From Streptomyces sp. NBC_00236 (GTDB lineage: Bacteria; Actinomycetota; Actinomycetes; Streptomycetales; Streptomycetaceae), in the NCBI RefSeq assembly GCF_036195045.1, contig NZ_CP108100.1, forward strand, positions 7,626,001 through 7,690,000: 64,000 nucleotides of DNA, given 5' to 3'. A model generated the notes under the pieces. The model did no database searches and was not told the DNA's origin. It was given only the letters and a program-made list of their open reading frames with translations. Each line of letters begins with the position of its first letter. Position 1 is the first letter of the stretch. The translations under genes and the position numbers were made by a program. Shown here in pieces: positions 9,338 to 18,121 of the stretch.

Positions 9338-11419
9338 TCAGCCGGACACCGGGGCCGGTGCCGGGGCGTAGCCGGTGGCCCGTGTGGTGAACGTGCCCCG
9401 GCCCTGCGTCCGGCTGCGCAGCCGCGTCGCGTAGCCGAACAGCTCGGCCAGGGGCACGGTCGCCGTGATCACCGCCGCACCTGCGCGTGCCGTGGAGCCG
9501 GACACCCGGCCGCGCCGCGCGGCCAGATCGCCGAGCACCCCGCCGACGGCCTCGTCGGGCACCGTCGCCGTGAGTTCGACCACCGGCTCCAGCAGCACCA
9601 TCGCACTGGAGCGCAGCGCCTCGCGCAGCGCGAACCGTCCGGCGGTACGGAAGGCCATCTCCGAGGAGTCCTTCGGATGGGTGGCGCCATCGGTCAGCGT
9701 CACACGCACCCCGGTCACCGGATGCCCGCCGACGGGCCCCTCCAGCAGGGCGTCCCGGCAGCCGGCCTCGACCGCCCGCACGTACTCCTGCGGAACCCGT
9801 CCCCCGACGACAGCCGAACGGAACGCGAACTCCACCGCGCCGGCGGCGCCGCCGGTCTCGTCCTCCCACGGCTCGACGTCGATGACCACATGGGCGAACT
9901 GTCCGGCTCCGCCGTCCTGTTTGACGTGCCGGTAGACCAGACCGGAGACGCCACGGGTGACCGTCTCCCGGTAGGCGACCTGCGGCCGGCCGACCCGGAC
10001 CTCCAGGCCGTGGGCGCGGCGGATCTTCTCCGCCGCCACCTCCAGATGCAGTTCGCCCATGCCCGAGAGCACCGTTTGACCCGTCTCGGAGTCCGTCCGT
10101 ACGGCAAGCGACGGATCCTCCTCCACCAGCCGGACGAGCGCCGCCATCAGCCGTTCCGTGTCGGTGCTCCGACTCGCCTCCACGGCCACCGACACGACCG
10201 GATCGGCCACCGTCGGCGGTTCCAGGACGAGCGGGGCGTCCGGTGCGCACAGGGTGGCACCGGCCCGGGCCGCCTTGGGGCCGATGACCGCGACGATGTC
10301 CCCGGCCACTGCCGTGTCGACGTCGACGTGCCGGTCCGCCCGGACCCGCAGGATCCGGCCGATGCGTTCGTTGCGCCGCGCCCCGACGTCCAGCACCGTC
10401 TCCCCCTTCCTGATCGTTCCCGAGTACACCCGCAGATAGGTCAGCCGGCCCGTCGCGGTCGCGTTGACCTTGAAGGCGAGCGCGGCGAACGGTGCCGCCG
10501 GATCGGCGGCCCGCTCCTGCACCGCCTCGCCGAGCGTGCCCCGTACCGGCGGCACGTCCAGCGGGGAGGGGAGATACGCCACGACGGCCTCCAACAGCGG
10601 TTCGACACCGCGGTTGCGGTAGGCCGAACCGCACAGCACCACGACACCCTCACCGGTACGGGTCAGCTCACGCAGCGCGCCGGCCAGTGTCCGCCCGGAG
10701 AGCTCCGACCGGGCGCAGAACTCCTCCAGTGCGCCCGGGTGGAGCTCCGCCACCGTCTCCTCAAGGAGCCGCCGGCGACGCTGCGCATCGTCCCGCAGCT
10801 CATCGGGTACGTCCCCTTCCTCGTACGTGCCACTGCCGTCCGCCCAGGTGAGCGCCCGCATGCGGAGCAGATCCACCACTCCCGTGAACCCGTCCTCGTG
10901 CCCGATCGGCAGCTGCACCACGAGCGGAATCACGTGCAGCCGCTCCCGGATCGACGCGACCGCCGTGTCGAGGTCCGCACCGGCCCGGTCGAGCTTGTTG
11001 ACGAACGCGATGCGCGGCACGGCGTATCGGTCGGCCTGGCGCCACACGGACTCGCTCTGCGGTTCCACTCCCGCGACCGCGTCGAACACGGCGATCGCAC
11101 CGTCCAGTACCCGGAGCGAACGCTCGACCTCGTCGGCGAAGTCGACGTGCCCCGGAGTGTCGATCAGATTGATCCGGTGCCCCGCCCAGGTGCAGCTCAC
11201 GGCGGCGGCGAAGATGGTGATGCCGCGGTCGCGTTCCTGGGAGTCGAAGTCGGTGATGGTCGTGCCGTCGTGAACCTCGCCGCGCTTGTGGGTGGTTCCC
11301 GTCGCATAGAGGATCCGCTCGGTGACGGTGGTCTTGCCGGCGTCGACGTGGGCGAGGATGCCCAGATTGCGAACGTCGGCGAGTGCGCTGGTGTGTTGAC
11401 GGTGCAGTTCGGTACGCAC
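9338..11419 (-). CDS. Elongation factor G paralogue (EF-G2 / FusB-like translational GTPase)
   Basis: 693-residue five-domain translational GTPase. The GTP motifs are complete: G1 AHVDAGKT (23-30), RGITI (switch region), G3 DTPGH (87-91) and G4 NKLD (141-144). Domain II and the C-terminal EF-G domains IV-V follow ([25 protein letters not shown]). The EF-G-type stretch [19 protein letters not shown] argues against a true Tet(M)/OtrA protein, but the [14 protein letters not shown] start is like ribosome-protection proteins. It probably acts on the ribosome in translocation, recycling or drug relief. Start: GTG at 11419 with GAAAGG upstream. An ATG at 11509 would run through the leader hairpin. 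A leader ORF and promoter lie upstream. Confidence 0.9.
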   Translation of the reverse strand: MRTELHRQHTSALADVRNLGILAHVDAGKTTVTERILYATGTTHKRGEVHDGTTITDFDSQERDRGITIFAAAVSCTWAGHRINLIDTPGHVDFADEVERSLRVLDGAIAVFDAVAGVEPQSESVWRQADRYAVPRIAFVNKLDRAGADLDTAVASIRERLHVIPLVVQLPIGHEDGFTGVVDLLRMRALTWADGSGTYEEGDVPDELRDDAQRRRRLLEETVAELHPGALEEFCARSELSGRTLAGALRELTRTGEGVVVLCGSAYRNRGVEPLLEAVVAYLPSPLDVPPVRGTLGEAVQERAADPAAPFAALAFKVNATATGRLTYLRVYSGTIRKGETVLDVGARRNERIGRILRVRADRHVDVDTAVAGDIVAVIGPKAARAGATLCAPDAPLVLEPPTVADPVVSVAVEASRSTDTERLMAALVRLVEEDPSLAVRTDSETGQTVLSGMGELHLEVAAEKIRRAHGLEVRVGRPQVAYRETVTRGVSGLVYRHVKQDGGAGQFAHVVIDVEPWEDETGGAAGAVEFAFRSAVVGGRVPQEYVRAVEAGCRDALLEGPVGGHPVTGVRVTLTDGATHPKDSSEMAFRTAGRFALREALRSSAMVLLEPVVELTATVPDEAVGGVLGDLAARRGRVSGSTARAGAAVITATVPLAELFGYATRLRSRTQGRGTFTTRATGYAPAPAPVSG

Positions 11420-11472
11420 GGTCCGTGGCCTTTCGGGTGATCCGGAAGAAGACGGCGCGATGCCCGGACGAA

Positions 11473-11491
11473 GCGGCCCGCACAGGGCCGC
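11473..11491 (-). promoter_or_regulatory. Hairpin in the EF-G2 leader (possible attenuator)
   Basis: On the minus strand GCGGCCC-TGTGC-GGGCCGC forms a perfect 7-bp G/C stem with a 5-base loop. It lies between the leader ORF (ending 11563) and the EF-G2 start (11419). No T-run follows. Its place fits an attenuator or translational control element; function is inference. Confidence 0.45.
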
Positions 11492-11562
11492 GGAACCCTT
11501 CCCGCCCACGGCGCGACGCGCAGGGACGGTCCGTCAAGAAGCGGACAGGGCTCAGGAGTTCG

Positions 11563-11667
11563 TCAGGGAGTCCGGGGCCGGCCGCGCAGCCGGCGCCGGG
11601 CGGAGGTAGACACCAGGATCACCTCGTACCGCGACAGGGGAACGACGACAGCGGTGCGGTAGCGCAC
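11563..11667 (-). CDS. Putative 34-residue leader peptide upstream of the EF-G paralogue
   Basis: A 35-codon ORF (GTG to TGA), beginning V-R-Y-R-T-A-V-V-V-P and ending Arg/Pro-rich. It has an excellent ribosome site, GAGGGGAG, spaced 7 bases from the GTG (minus-strand site at 11675-11682). It lies between a TAGACT -10 box (11734-11739) and the EF-G2 gene, with a G/C hairpin in between. Short leader peptides that sense stalled ribosomes precede many actinobacterial translation-stress and resistance genes. I have no homologue to cite for this peptide, so it rests on the ribosome site, position and layout. Confidence 0.5.
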   Translation of the reverse strand: MRYRTAVVVPLSRYEVILVSTSARRRLRGRPRTP

Positions 11668-11733
11668 GGCAGGTCTCCCCTCGACGGTCACGGCGCGTGC
11701 CGCGGCGGAGTGCCGGGGCGCGATTGCGGTGCG

Positions 11734-11739
11734 AGTCTA
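11734..11739 (-). promoter_or_regulatory. -10 box of the EF-G2/leader promoter
   Basis: TAGACT on the minus strand, 52 bases upstream of the leader ORF's ribosome site. About 18 bases further upstream is a poor -35 (TTCCCC), with an AAAA tract four bases beyond it. An A/T block just upstream of a poor -35 is the layout of WhiB7/WblC-activated promoters; that link is inference. Confidence 0.4.
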
Positions 11740-11887
11740 GGGAACGGGGCGCGGGTGGGGGAACCGGTTTTCGGGCCGGTGCGACGCCGTGGCGGATCGG
11801 GGACGGACCCGTGACGCATCGCGTGCAACCATCCGGCATCGTCGGCCGTCACCCCTGACACACCGCGTGCGGGAGGAGGGGAGTGCC

Positions 11888-13600
11888 GTGAGAGCTGTCC
11901 GGATGCTTCTGCCGGTGCTTCGGCCGGTGGCCGGACGGGACGGACACCGGCGAGGTGGGATGCTGCTCGCGGCCGCGCTGCTCCGGTGCTCCTCGCCGCA
12001 TGGCGCGCCGCGCCGGCCGCAGCCGCTGGAGCGACGGCTGGCCTGGGGCGCAGAGGCCGTTGCCCTGTCCCGGACCGCCGTGTTCCATGCGCGGTCCGGT
12101 GCTCCTGGCCTGCTCGCCCGTTCGCTTGCCCTGAAAGCCCAACTGCTGCTCGAGGCAGGCAGGTACGAGGAGGCGCTCGCCGCGGCCGAGGATTCTCTGA
12201 CGGTCCCGGACGCCCGCGTTCACTCGCAGCGGACCGCGTTCGGCCACCTCATGAAGACCCACGCACTGGCCCGGCTGGACCGGGCCGACGAGGCGCTCGT
12301 GGCCGCCCGCCACAGCGTGGCCGCCTACCGGCTCGCCGGGCCCCGGCGAGCCGGCCTGTCCCTGGGCACCACAGCCGCCGCTCTGCGTGCGCAGGCATGG
12401 GTCCTGGGCCGGGCCGGCCGCACAGCAGAGTCCGTCACGGTCTACTTCGAGTGTGCCGAACTGCTGCGGGCGCTGTCCGTGTGGCGGCAGGCACGGCTGG
12501 TCGTGCTCCAGACCAGGGTGCTGGCCGAACTGATCGGCGGACTGCGCGAGCTCGGCCGTTTCGGGGACGCGGTGGCAGTGGGCGACGACTTCAGGGAGCG
12601 CGTCCCTCCCTTCGTTCCGTGGCTCTACCCGGAAGCCCGGCTGCTGCGTGCCGCGTTGCTCATCGACCTGGCATGGTGCCTCGGTGCGGGCGGCGACCTT
12701 CCGGGCGGGCGTGCCACTGCCGAAGAGGCCGTGGCATGTGGCCGGGCACTGTGCGTCAGCGACCCGGCAGTGGGCGAGTCGGTCCTCGTGCTCGCCTTGG
12801 ACTGTCTCGCCCACCACCTCGACCGACTGGACGACCACGTCGAGGAGAGGTCGGTGAGTGAGGAACTGGTGCGAATACATGAGAAGTTGGCCGTGACGGA
12901 CCCGGCCGCGCACGGGCCCGGGCTCGCCGCCGCCCTCGACTCGCTCGCACGGTGCCGCGCACGCGACGGCGAGGGCTCCGAGTCCGTTGCCGCCACCGAA
13001 CGAGGTGTGGAGCTCTGTCGTCGTGCCGTCGGGCGCGATCCCCTCCGGTACGAGGGAGAGCTGGCCCGGATGCTGTCCAACCTCAGTGTCCGGCGACGTA
13101 TGACGGACGATGTCACCGGCGCGACGGCCGCTGGGGAGGAGGGGCTGGCGATCACCCGTCGCCTTGCCGAGTCCGGCGGGGAAGGGGTCCGCCCGCTGCT
13201 CGCCGACCGGCTGCGGATCCTCGGCCGGGCCCGCTACCGGGCGGAGGACGACGAAGGGGCCGCGGCCTGCTTCGAGGAGGCCGAGACGGTGCTGCGGGAA
13301 CTCATGGGGGCCGGAGACCCGAGAGCGCACGAGGCCGGGCTCGCCGCCGCACAGTCCGCGCTCTGCGAGGCACTGGGCGCGGCGGCCGCCGGCCACCTCG
13401 ACGCCGGCCGTACCGACGAGGCGGTGGCTGCCCTGCGCCGGCTCAAGGAACTCACCGGGCGCACCGCGCTGACCGACGTGCACGCGGGATGTGTCAGCGC
13501 CTTCGCGCGGTCGCGCGACCGGGATGCCGAAGGGGCGGCGGCGGCCTGGCGGCGGATGACGGGGGAGCCGTGGCCGTCCTTCGTCTACCGGCCGGGCTGA
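11888..13600 (+). CDS. Unassigned TPR-like repeat protein
   Basis: 570 residues. Alanine/leucine-rich helical pairs repeat throughout, for example ARSLALKAQLLLEAGRYEEALAAAEDSL and RYRAEDDEGAAACFEEAETVLREL. They resemble tetratricopeptide repeats, so a protein-binding role is likely. No catalytic motif and no convincing transmembrane segment is seen. The GTG at 11888 follows GGAGGAGGGG at good spacing; the upstream in-frame ATG at 11789 lacks one. The neighbours (EF-G paralogue, DUF2510 protein) do not point to a pathway. Codon use is ordinary for the window. Confidence 0.75.
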   Translation: MRAVRMLLPVLRPVAGRDGHRRGGMLLAAALLRCSSPHGAPRRPQPLERRLAWGAEAVALSRTAVFHARSGAPGLLARSLALKAQLLLEAGRYEEALAAAEDSLTVPDARVHSQRTAFGHLMKTHALARLDRADEALVAARHSVAAYRLAGPRRAGLSLGTTAAALRAQAWVLGRAGRTAESVTVYFECAELLRALSVWRQARLVVLQTRVLAELIGGLRELGRFGDAVAVGDDFRERVPPFVPWLYPEARLLRAALLIDLAWCLGAGGDLPGGRATAEEAVACGRALCVSDPAVGESVLVLALDCLAHHLDRLDDHVEERSVSEELVRIHEKLAVTDPAAHGPGLAAALDSLARCRARDGEGSESVAATERGVELCRRAVGRDPLRYEGELARMLSNLSVRRRMTDDVTGATAAGEEGLAITRRLAESGGEGVRPLLADRLRILGRARYRAEDDEGAAACFEEAETVLRELMGAGDPRAHEAGLAAAQSALCEALGAAAAGHLDAGRTDEAVAALRRLKELTGRTALTDVHAGCVSAFARSRDRDAEGAAAAWRRMTGEPWPSFVYRPG

Positions 13601-13887
13601 GCGAGACCGCGGACCGCGCCCGCTGTCCGGTGCACGCCGCTCCGGGCCCGGGGCGGCAACGTCCTGCACCGGCGCAGCGCGCTCCTGCCGCAGCCGCGCC
13701 ACTCGGCGGGCGAGACGCCCGGGCCGTGACCGGTGCGGGTGAGCAGCGCGTTCACGGGGCCCATCGGGTCCAGCGCCATGGTGCGGGCCAGCAGGACGCC
13801 GATCACCAGAGGGGCGAAGGTGACGGCCAGTGTGGTGCCGGTGCTGGTCACCTGCTGGATGCGGGGGCGCGGTGCGTCGGGAGCCAT
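13585..13887 (-). CDS. Small hypothetical protein, possible single transmembrane helix
   Basis: 100-residue ORF, convergent with and overlapping the last 16 bases of the TPR-like gene. One hydrophobic stretch (TLAVTFAPLVIGVLLARTMAL, residues about 19-39) could span the membrane; the C-terminal half is Arg/Gly-rich and unlike a folded domain. The ribosome site is weak. It may be a real small membrane protein with an overlong tail, or a chance ORF. Confidence 0.35.
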   Translation of the reverse strand: MAPDAPRPRIQQVTSTGTTLAVTFAPLVIGVLLARTMALDPMGPVNALLTRTGHGPGVSPAEWRGCGRSALRRCRTLPPRARSGVHRTAGAVRGLAQPGR

Positions 13888-13941
13888 GACCCCATTCCAG
13901 CAACGGCCGAGCGGTGCGGGATCGGGTGACGTACTCAGAGC

Positions 13942-13971
13942 GCACGGCCCGGGTACTCACCCGGGCCGTGC
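13942..13971. terminator. Hairpin terminator downstream of the DUF2510 gene
   Basis: Perfect 13-bp inverted repeat (13942-13954 with 13959-13971) with a 4-base loop, 21 bases past the stop of the minus-strand DUF2510 gene. Confidence 0.8.
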
Positions 13972-13992
13972 GGGCAGCCCGCGCGGCGCGCT

Positions 13993-14886
13993 CTACGCGT
14001 TGGTGCCCGGGCCGGAACCCGTGCCCGAGGCGGCCTTGATGCCCTTGGTGATGGTGTCCAGCACGGAGAGGCCGGGGGCCTTGGGATTGATGTCGAAGCC
14101 GGAGCGGACGACGATCAGCAGGTCCGGGGAATGGGGAGAGGGGAACGCGAGGGATTCGACGTAGCCGTCGTCGCCGGTCTTCGTGACGACCTTCCAGCGC
14201 ACCCGGTAGCCCTGCTGACCGGCCACCGTGACCGCCTCGGACTTCAGCTGCTCGTGCGAAGTGATGCCGCCGTAGATCTTCTCGCCGTACGATTCCTCGG
14301 CGTTGGCCGCGATGTCCTTCTCGGCCGTGGCCTTCGCGGTCTTCGTGGTCAGCTTCAGTGCGCCGGCCGGTACGGAGAACACTCCGCCGCGCACGCACTT
14401 CTCCCCGGTGGCGCCGGGGCAGGCGTACGTACCGGTGGTCACGCCGGCCCCCATGCCCGACTCGCCCGTCCAGCCGTCGGGGACCGGGATGCTGATCCCG
14501 CTGGCCATGTCCGTCGCGTAGCCGTCCTCGGTCTGAGGCTGCTGCTGCTCGGGGGACGGTTCACCGCCGCCGTTGCCTCCGCTGCCGCCCGGTGCGCCGG
14601 GTTGACGGCTGGGGGCCGGGGACGGCGAGGCGGACGGTGCCGTCGCGGAGTTGCCGGTCGAACCGGAGTCGTCGTTCAGCAGGTACACGCCGCCGCCGAT
14701 GGCGGCGAGGACCACCACGGCGGCCGTGACACCGGCGCCGATGCGTATGCGCCGGCTGCGGAGGGCTGCGGGCGGGACCCGGAGCTGATCGGTCCACTGA
14801 GTGCCGTCCCACCAGCGTTCCTGGATGGGGCCAAATCCTGTGTACCCGGGGTCTGGATGCCAGCCGGGCGGGCTCGTCTGCGTCAC
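13993..14886 (-). CDS. DUF2510-domain membrane-anchored protein
   Basis: 297 residues. The N-terminus PPGWHPDPGYTG...ERWWDGTQWTDQ is the DUF2510 signature found at the front of many actinobacterial membrane proteins. One transmembrane helix follows (IGAGVTAAVVVLAAIGGGVYLL, about residues 50-71), then a Ser/Pro/Gly-rich linker. The extracytoplasmic domain of about 160 residues carries MASGISIPVPDGW and a single CPGATGEKC Cys pair that could form a disulfide. I chose the GTG at 14886 because a TAGGAT -10 box lies at 14916-14921, which would fall inside the gene if the ATG at 15015 were used. Function unknown. Confidence 0.8.
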   Translation of the reverse strand: MTQTSPPGWHPDPGYTGFGPIQERWWDGTQWTDQLRVPPAALRSRRIRIGAGVTAAVVVLAAIGGGVYLLNDDSGSTGNSATAPSASPSPAPSRQPGAPGGSGGNGGGEPSPEQQQPQTEDGYATDMASGISIPVPDGWTGESGMGAGVTTGTYACPGATGEKCVRGGVFSVPAGALKLTTKTAKATAEKDIAANAEESYGEKIYGGITSHEQLKSEAVTVAGQQGYRVRWKVVTKTGDDGYVESLAFPSPHSPDLLIVVRSGFDINPKAPGLSVLDTITKGIKAASGTGSGPGTNA

Positions 14887-15386
14887 GGCAGCCACCGTAG
14901 TCGGACTGCGTGAGAATCCTATGAACCGGATGGAGTCACGCCGTCCGACATAGGGGGCATGGGCGGGCTTGGGGCGCTTCCTGTGATCGATATCTTCAGC
15001 ATTTTGCTCGTTCATATTGCTATCAATGCCTGGTCATGAGCATGCTTGTACATAGTCACCACGCGTGTGCGCACATTGCTCAGCGTGGCCGGCGACCCCC
15101 GAAGCGCCGATCCACCGATCCGCCCGCCCCGCGTGCTGCCCAGGAAGATGTCGCGATGTCCCGCCCCGAGTTGTGCCGACCGTCCCTGCCGGGGACCCGG
15201 TGAACAACCCGACGGGACTCCTCTCCCGGCCGCGAGGCGCCGCTCTTCGCTCCAGCGAACTCCCGTACCCGTACGCCGTTTCGGCGTTCCGCCGGGTGGG
15301 TGGTCGGTGCTGCCGCCGATGCGCGGCCGAACACGTCCTCGTGGACGCCCTGTTACCCCCTCCCTCTGCTCCCGTTCGAGGAACCG
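14887..15386. other. Intergenic region between DUF2510 gene and conservon
   Basis: About 500 bases between divergent genes. The part nearest the DUF2510 gene is comparatively A/T-rich and holds its TAGGAT -10 box (14916-14921). Further right there are only G/C-rich frames without ribosome sites. A promoter for the conservon must lie here, but I could not identify a convincing -10/-35 pair. I see no conserved ORF, tRNA or clear hairpin. Confidence 0.5.
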
Positions 15387-16766
15387 ATGACCCCATATCT
15401 GCCGGACGTGGCCGCTTGGCTGCTGTTCGCGGCCCTCGTAGCCGTCGGAGCCCTGGCGCTCCGTTACCGCGCTGCCGCCGCCCGTCGCGCCGAACGTGTC
15501 GCCTCCCTCGAACAGGCCCTGCGCGCACAGGACGAGGAGGCCCGGCACCTGCTTGAGCGGCGGCTACCGGCCCTCCAGGACGTGCTCTCCCAGGGCAGGC
15601 CCGGCGACATCCCCGGGCCGCTGCACCCGGACCTGACCGGGACACCTTTCGTGCAGGCCCAGGACGGCGTGCTCGACCTCTTCCGGCAGGTCGCCGAGGA
15701 CGCCGAACAGGCCTCCCAGGGACTGTTGTTGGCCGTGGCCCGCAAGCTCCAGGGGCTGGCGAACAACCAGCAGATGAAGATCACCGAGATGAACCAGCGC
15801 CATGACGCGCCGGAGTTCCTCCAGGATCTGATGGACATCGACCACACCAACGCCCAGATCCTGCGCCGGGCCGTCGGCATGGCCGTCATCTGCAAGGCGT
15901 GGCCCGGACGCCAGCACAACGACACCCCGCTGTACGACGTCGTACGCGGCGCCGTCGGCCGGATCCTCGACTACAAACGGGTGCAGATCGTCCGCATCGA
16001 GGACTCCCGGGCCGTGTCGGGCCGTGCGGTGGAAGCCCTCGTGGTGACCCTCGCCGAACTCCTGGAGAACGCCACTCGTTCGTCCAGCCCGAGCACCCCC
16101 GTCCAGGTGCACGTCCAGCTCACGCACGGCGGCGTGGCCGTGGTGATCGAGGACGCCGGTGTGGGGCTGAACGCCGCCGAGCGCGAGAAGGCGTCCCGGC
16201 TGCTGCACGACGAGGCGCTCGGCGTCGCCGGCCTCGGCAGCCCGCCGAGGTTCGGACTCGCCGCCTGCGGCGCGCTCGCCCGGCGCTACGGCTTCAAGGT
16301 CTCGGTGGACTCCGCCTCCGCCTTCGGCGGCATGCGGGCCGTCGTCAACATCCCCACCGCGCTGCTCACCGACGCGACCAGGGCCCCGAGGACGCCCGCC
16401 GTGACCATGGTTCCCGCCGCGGTGGCTCCGGTGGACGCACCCGCGGCACAGGCGGTCGCCGCCGAGCCCTCCGGGATCACCGCCGCCCCGGCCGCGCCCG
16501 CGGTGGCTCCCGCGCCTGCCGCCCCCGCTGCCGCGGCAGCCGAGGCAGAGCAGGCCAGGCCGACCACCGTCGGCGGACTGCCCAAGCGGGTACGGCAGAG
16601 GGCCGCCGCCCCGCCCGCCGCCCCGGCGGCGACGGCCGGCGCCCCGGCGCCCGGCGCCGCACGCCGCACCCCGCGCGAGGCCGCCGCCCCGCTCGACGCC
16701 TTCCTGCGCGGCAGCCAGGCCGCCGCGCACCATCGACCGACCACCGAGGGGAACCCCGAGGCATGA
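15387..16766 (+). CDS. cvnA: Conservon sensor protein CvnA (histidine-kinase-like ATPase)
   Basis: 459 residues. One N-terminal transmembrane helix (VAAWLLFAALVAVGALAL) is followed by a coiled-coil-like stretch and a dimerisation-like region (MDIDHTNAQILRRAVGMAVI). The GHKL ATPase domain has the N-box ELLENATRSSSPSTPV, G1 EDAGVGL and G2-like GLGSPPRFGLA. The tail of about 120 residues is Ala/Pro-rich and low-complexity. Conservon A proteins are membrane-attached and thought to work with B-D like a G-protein-coupled receptor complex. The ATG at 15387 follows GAGGA. The stop overlaps cvnB by 4 bases (ATGA). It begins the cvnABCD-P450-P450 operon. Confidence 0.92.
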   Translation: MTPYLPDVAAWLLFAALVAVGALALRYRAAAARRAERVASLEQALRAQDEEARHLLERRLPALQDVLSQGRPGDIPGPLHPDLTGTPFVQAQDGVLDLFRQVAEDAEQASQGLLLAVARKLQGLANNQQMKITEMNQRHDAPEFLQDLMDIDHTNAQILRRAVGMAVICKAWPGRQHNDTPLYDVVRGAVGRILDYKRVQIVRIEDSRAVSGRAVEALVVTLAELLENATRSSSPSTPVQVHVQLTHGGVAVVIEDAGVGLNAAEREKASRLLHDEALGVAGLGSPPRFGLAACGALARRYGFKVSVDSASAFGGMRAVVNIPTALLTDATRAPRTPAVTMVPAAVAPVDAPAAQAVAAEPSGITAAPAAPAVAPAPAAPAAAAAEAEQARPTTVGGLPKRVRQRAAAPPAAPAATAGAPAPGAARRTPREAAAPLDAFLRGSQAAAHHRPTTEGNPEA

Positions 16767-17167
16767 CCCAGAACCGCGACGCCTGGATGCTCAATCAGGT
16801 GATCGACCAGCCCGAGGTCTACGACGCGATCCTGGTCGCGGCGGACGGTCTGGTGATGGCCTTCTCGCCAGGGCTCGACCGCGACCAGGCCGACCGCATC
16901 GCGGCTGCCCTGTCCGGGGTGCAGGCCACCAGCAGCGCCACCGCGATGTTCTGCCGGGCCCCCGCCGACTCCTGGCGTCAGAGCCTGGTCGAGTTCGACG
17001 GCGGCTTCGTGATCACCATCCACGCCGGCGACTCGACCTATCTGTCCGTGGCCACCTCGGGGGCCGCCGACGTCGGCCAGGTCGCGTTCCGCATGCACGA
17101 GGTGGTCGACCAGCTCGGCCGGGAGATGGGCAGCGAGCCCCGCCAGGACGTCGGCAGTCCGAGGTGA
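16763..17167 (+). CDS. cvnB: Conservon roadblock/LC7 protein CvnB
   Basis: 134 residues of roadblock/LC7 fold, starting MTQNRDAWMLNQVIDQPEVYDAILVAADGLVM, with the typical beta strand pattern and a central FVITIHAGDSTYLSVATS. In conservons this small protein pairs with the CvnD GTPase, by analogy with MglB and its GTPase MglA. It is translationally coupled on both sides: it shares ATGA with cvnA and GTGA with cvnC. No unusual features. Confidence 0.92.
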   Translation: MTQNRDAWMLNQVIDQPEVYDAILVAADGLVMAFSPGLDRDQADRIAAALSGVQATSSATAMFCRAPADSWRQSLVEFDGGFVITIHAGDSTYLSVATSGAADVGQVAFRMHEVVDQLGREMGSEPRQDVGSPR

Positions 17168-17547
17168 CCCCGCGGCGCAGGCGCGACCTGGTGCGCTCGT
17201 TCGTCCTCACCGGCGGACGGGCGCGGCCCACCCGCAACACCCATGTCCTGGACGTGATCACGATGGTGACCAGCGTCCCGGACCGGTCCGTGGCCGGACT
17301 GCTGCCCGAACAGCTGGCCGTGGTCGAACTGTGCCGCGGCGGCTATCTGTCGGTCATCGAGGTCGCGGGCCATCTCGGCCAGCCCCTCACCGTCACCCGC
17401 GTCCTGCTCGGCGACCTGCTCGACACCGGCCACATCGTCACCCGGGTCCCCGCGCCCGCCGTGCCCGCCGCGAACTCCGCGGCGGGAGAGCGGGCCGCCA
17501 CCGCACACATCTTGGAGAAGTTGCTGCATGGCCTCCAGGCTCTTTGA
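17164..17547 (+). CDS. cvnC: Conservon DUF742 protein CvnC
   Basis: 127-residue DUF742 protein. The signature RSFVLTGGRARPTRNTHVLDVITMV, followed by EQLAVVELCRGGYLSVIEVAGHLGQPLTVTRVLLGDL, has a winged-helix-like look, although DNA binding has not been shown for the family as far as I know. It starts with GTG inside the cvnB stop (GTGA) and overlaps the 5' end of cvnD by 20 bases, so all four conservon proteins are probably made in fixed ratio. Confidence 0.92.
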   Translation: MTPRRRRDLVRSFVLTGGRARPTRNTHVLDVITMVTSVPDRSVAGLLPEQLAVVELCRGGYLSVIEVAGHLGQPLTVTRVLLGDLLDTGHIVTRVPAPAVPAANSAAGERAATAHILEKLLHGLQAL

Positions 17548-18121
17548 CGGTATCTACGTCCGCGACACGGTGCAGCTGACCGCCAAACTCATGGTGGTCG
17601 GACCGTTCGGCGTGGGCAAGACCACTCTGATCGGCGCCGTCAGCGAGATCGAGCCGCTGCGGACCGAGGAGGTCATGACCCAGGCCGGCGCGGCGGTCGA
17701 CGACATCAGCGGCGTACCCGGCAAGACCACCACCACGGTCGCCATGGACTTCGGCCGGGTCACGCTCGCCGACGACCTGGCCCTGTACCTCTTCGGCACC
17801 CCCGGCCAGCAGCGGTTCGCCCAGATCTGGCAGGACCTGGCCCGCGGGGCCTACGGAGCCCTCGTCATCGGTGACTCCCGCAGCCTCGACCAGTCCTTCG
17901 AGGCGCTCGCCATGGTCGAGAGCTACGGGCTGCCGTACATCGTCGCCCTCAACCGCTTCCCCGACACCCCGCAGTATCCGGAGGCCGAGCTGCGCGAAGC
18001 CCTGGACCTCGACCCCGGTACGCCGCTGATCATGTGCGACGCCCGGGACCGCGAGTCCGCGAAGAACGCGCTGATCGAGCTCGTCAGGTATCTGTTCGCC
18101 CGCCACCAGGAGATGTCGTGA
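17528..18121 (+). CDS. cvnD: Conservon small GTPase CvnD
   Basis: 197-residue Ras-like GTPase. P-loop GPFGVGKTT (about residues 25-33), a Thr-rich switch I (GKTTTTVAMDFG), and switch II GTPGQQRF in place of the usual DxxGQ. The G4 motif is NRF rather than NKxD, and the MCDARD near the C-terminus is a G5-like stretch. These deviations are usual for the conservon/MglA-like branch. It likely cycles GTP/GDP on the membrane complex with CvnA and CvnB. It overlaps the P450 gene by 4 bases (GTGA). Confidence 0.92.
   Translation: MASRLFDGIYVRDTVQLTAKLMVVGPFGVGKTTLIGAVSEIEPLRTEEVMTQAGAAVDDISGVPGKTTTTVAMDFGRVTLADDLALYLFGTPGQQRFAQIWQDLARGAYGALVIGDSRSLDQSFEALAMVESYGLPYIVALNRFPDTPQYPEAELREALDLDPGTPLIMCDARDRESAKNALIELVRYLFARHQEMS

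Noticed and set aside
9338..11419. Tetracycline-resistance ribosomal protection protein (Tet(M)/OtrA)
   Set aside because: The DTPGHVDF and [19 protein letters not shown] stretches are EF-G-like; OtrA has DTPGHSDF. EF-G paralogue is the better call, although a role in drug relief is not excluded.
11552..11839. 95-residue minus-strand ORF over the EF-G2 leader region
   Set aside because: No ribosome site at its start. It overlaps the promoter and the better-supported 34-residue leader ORF in another frame.
15012..15548. 178-residue minus-strand ORF in the gap left of the conservon
   Set aside because: Runs into cvnA, has no recognisable domain or ribosome site, and its composition looks like a shadow frame.
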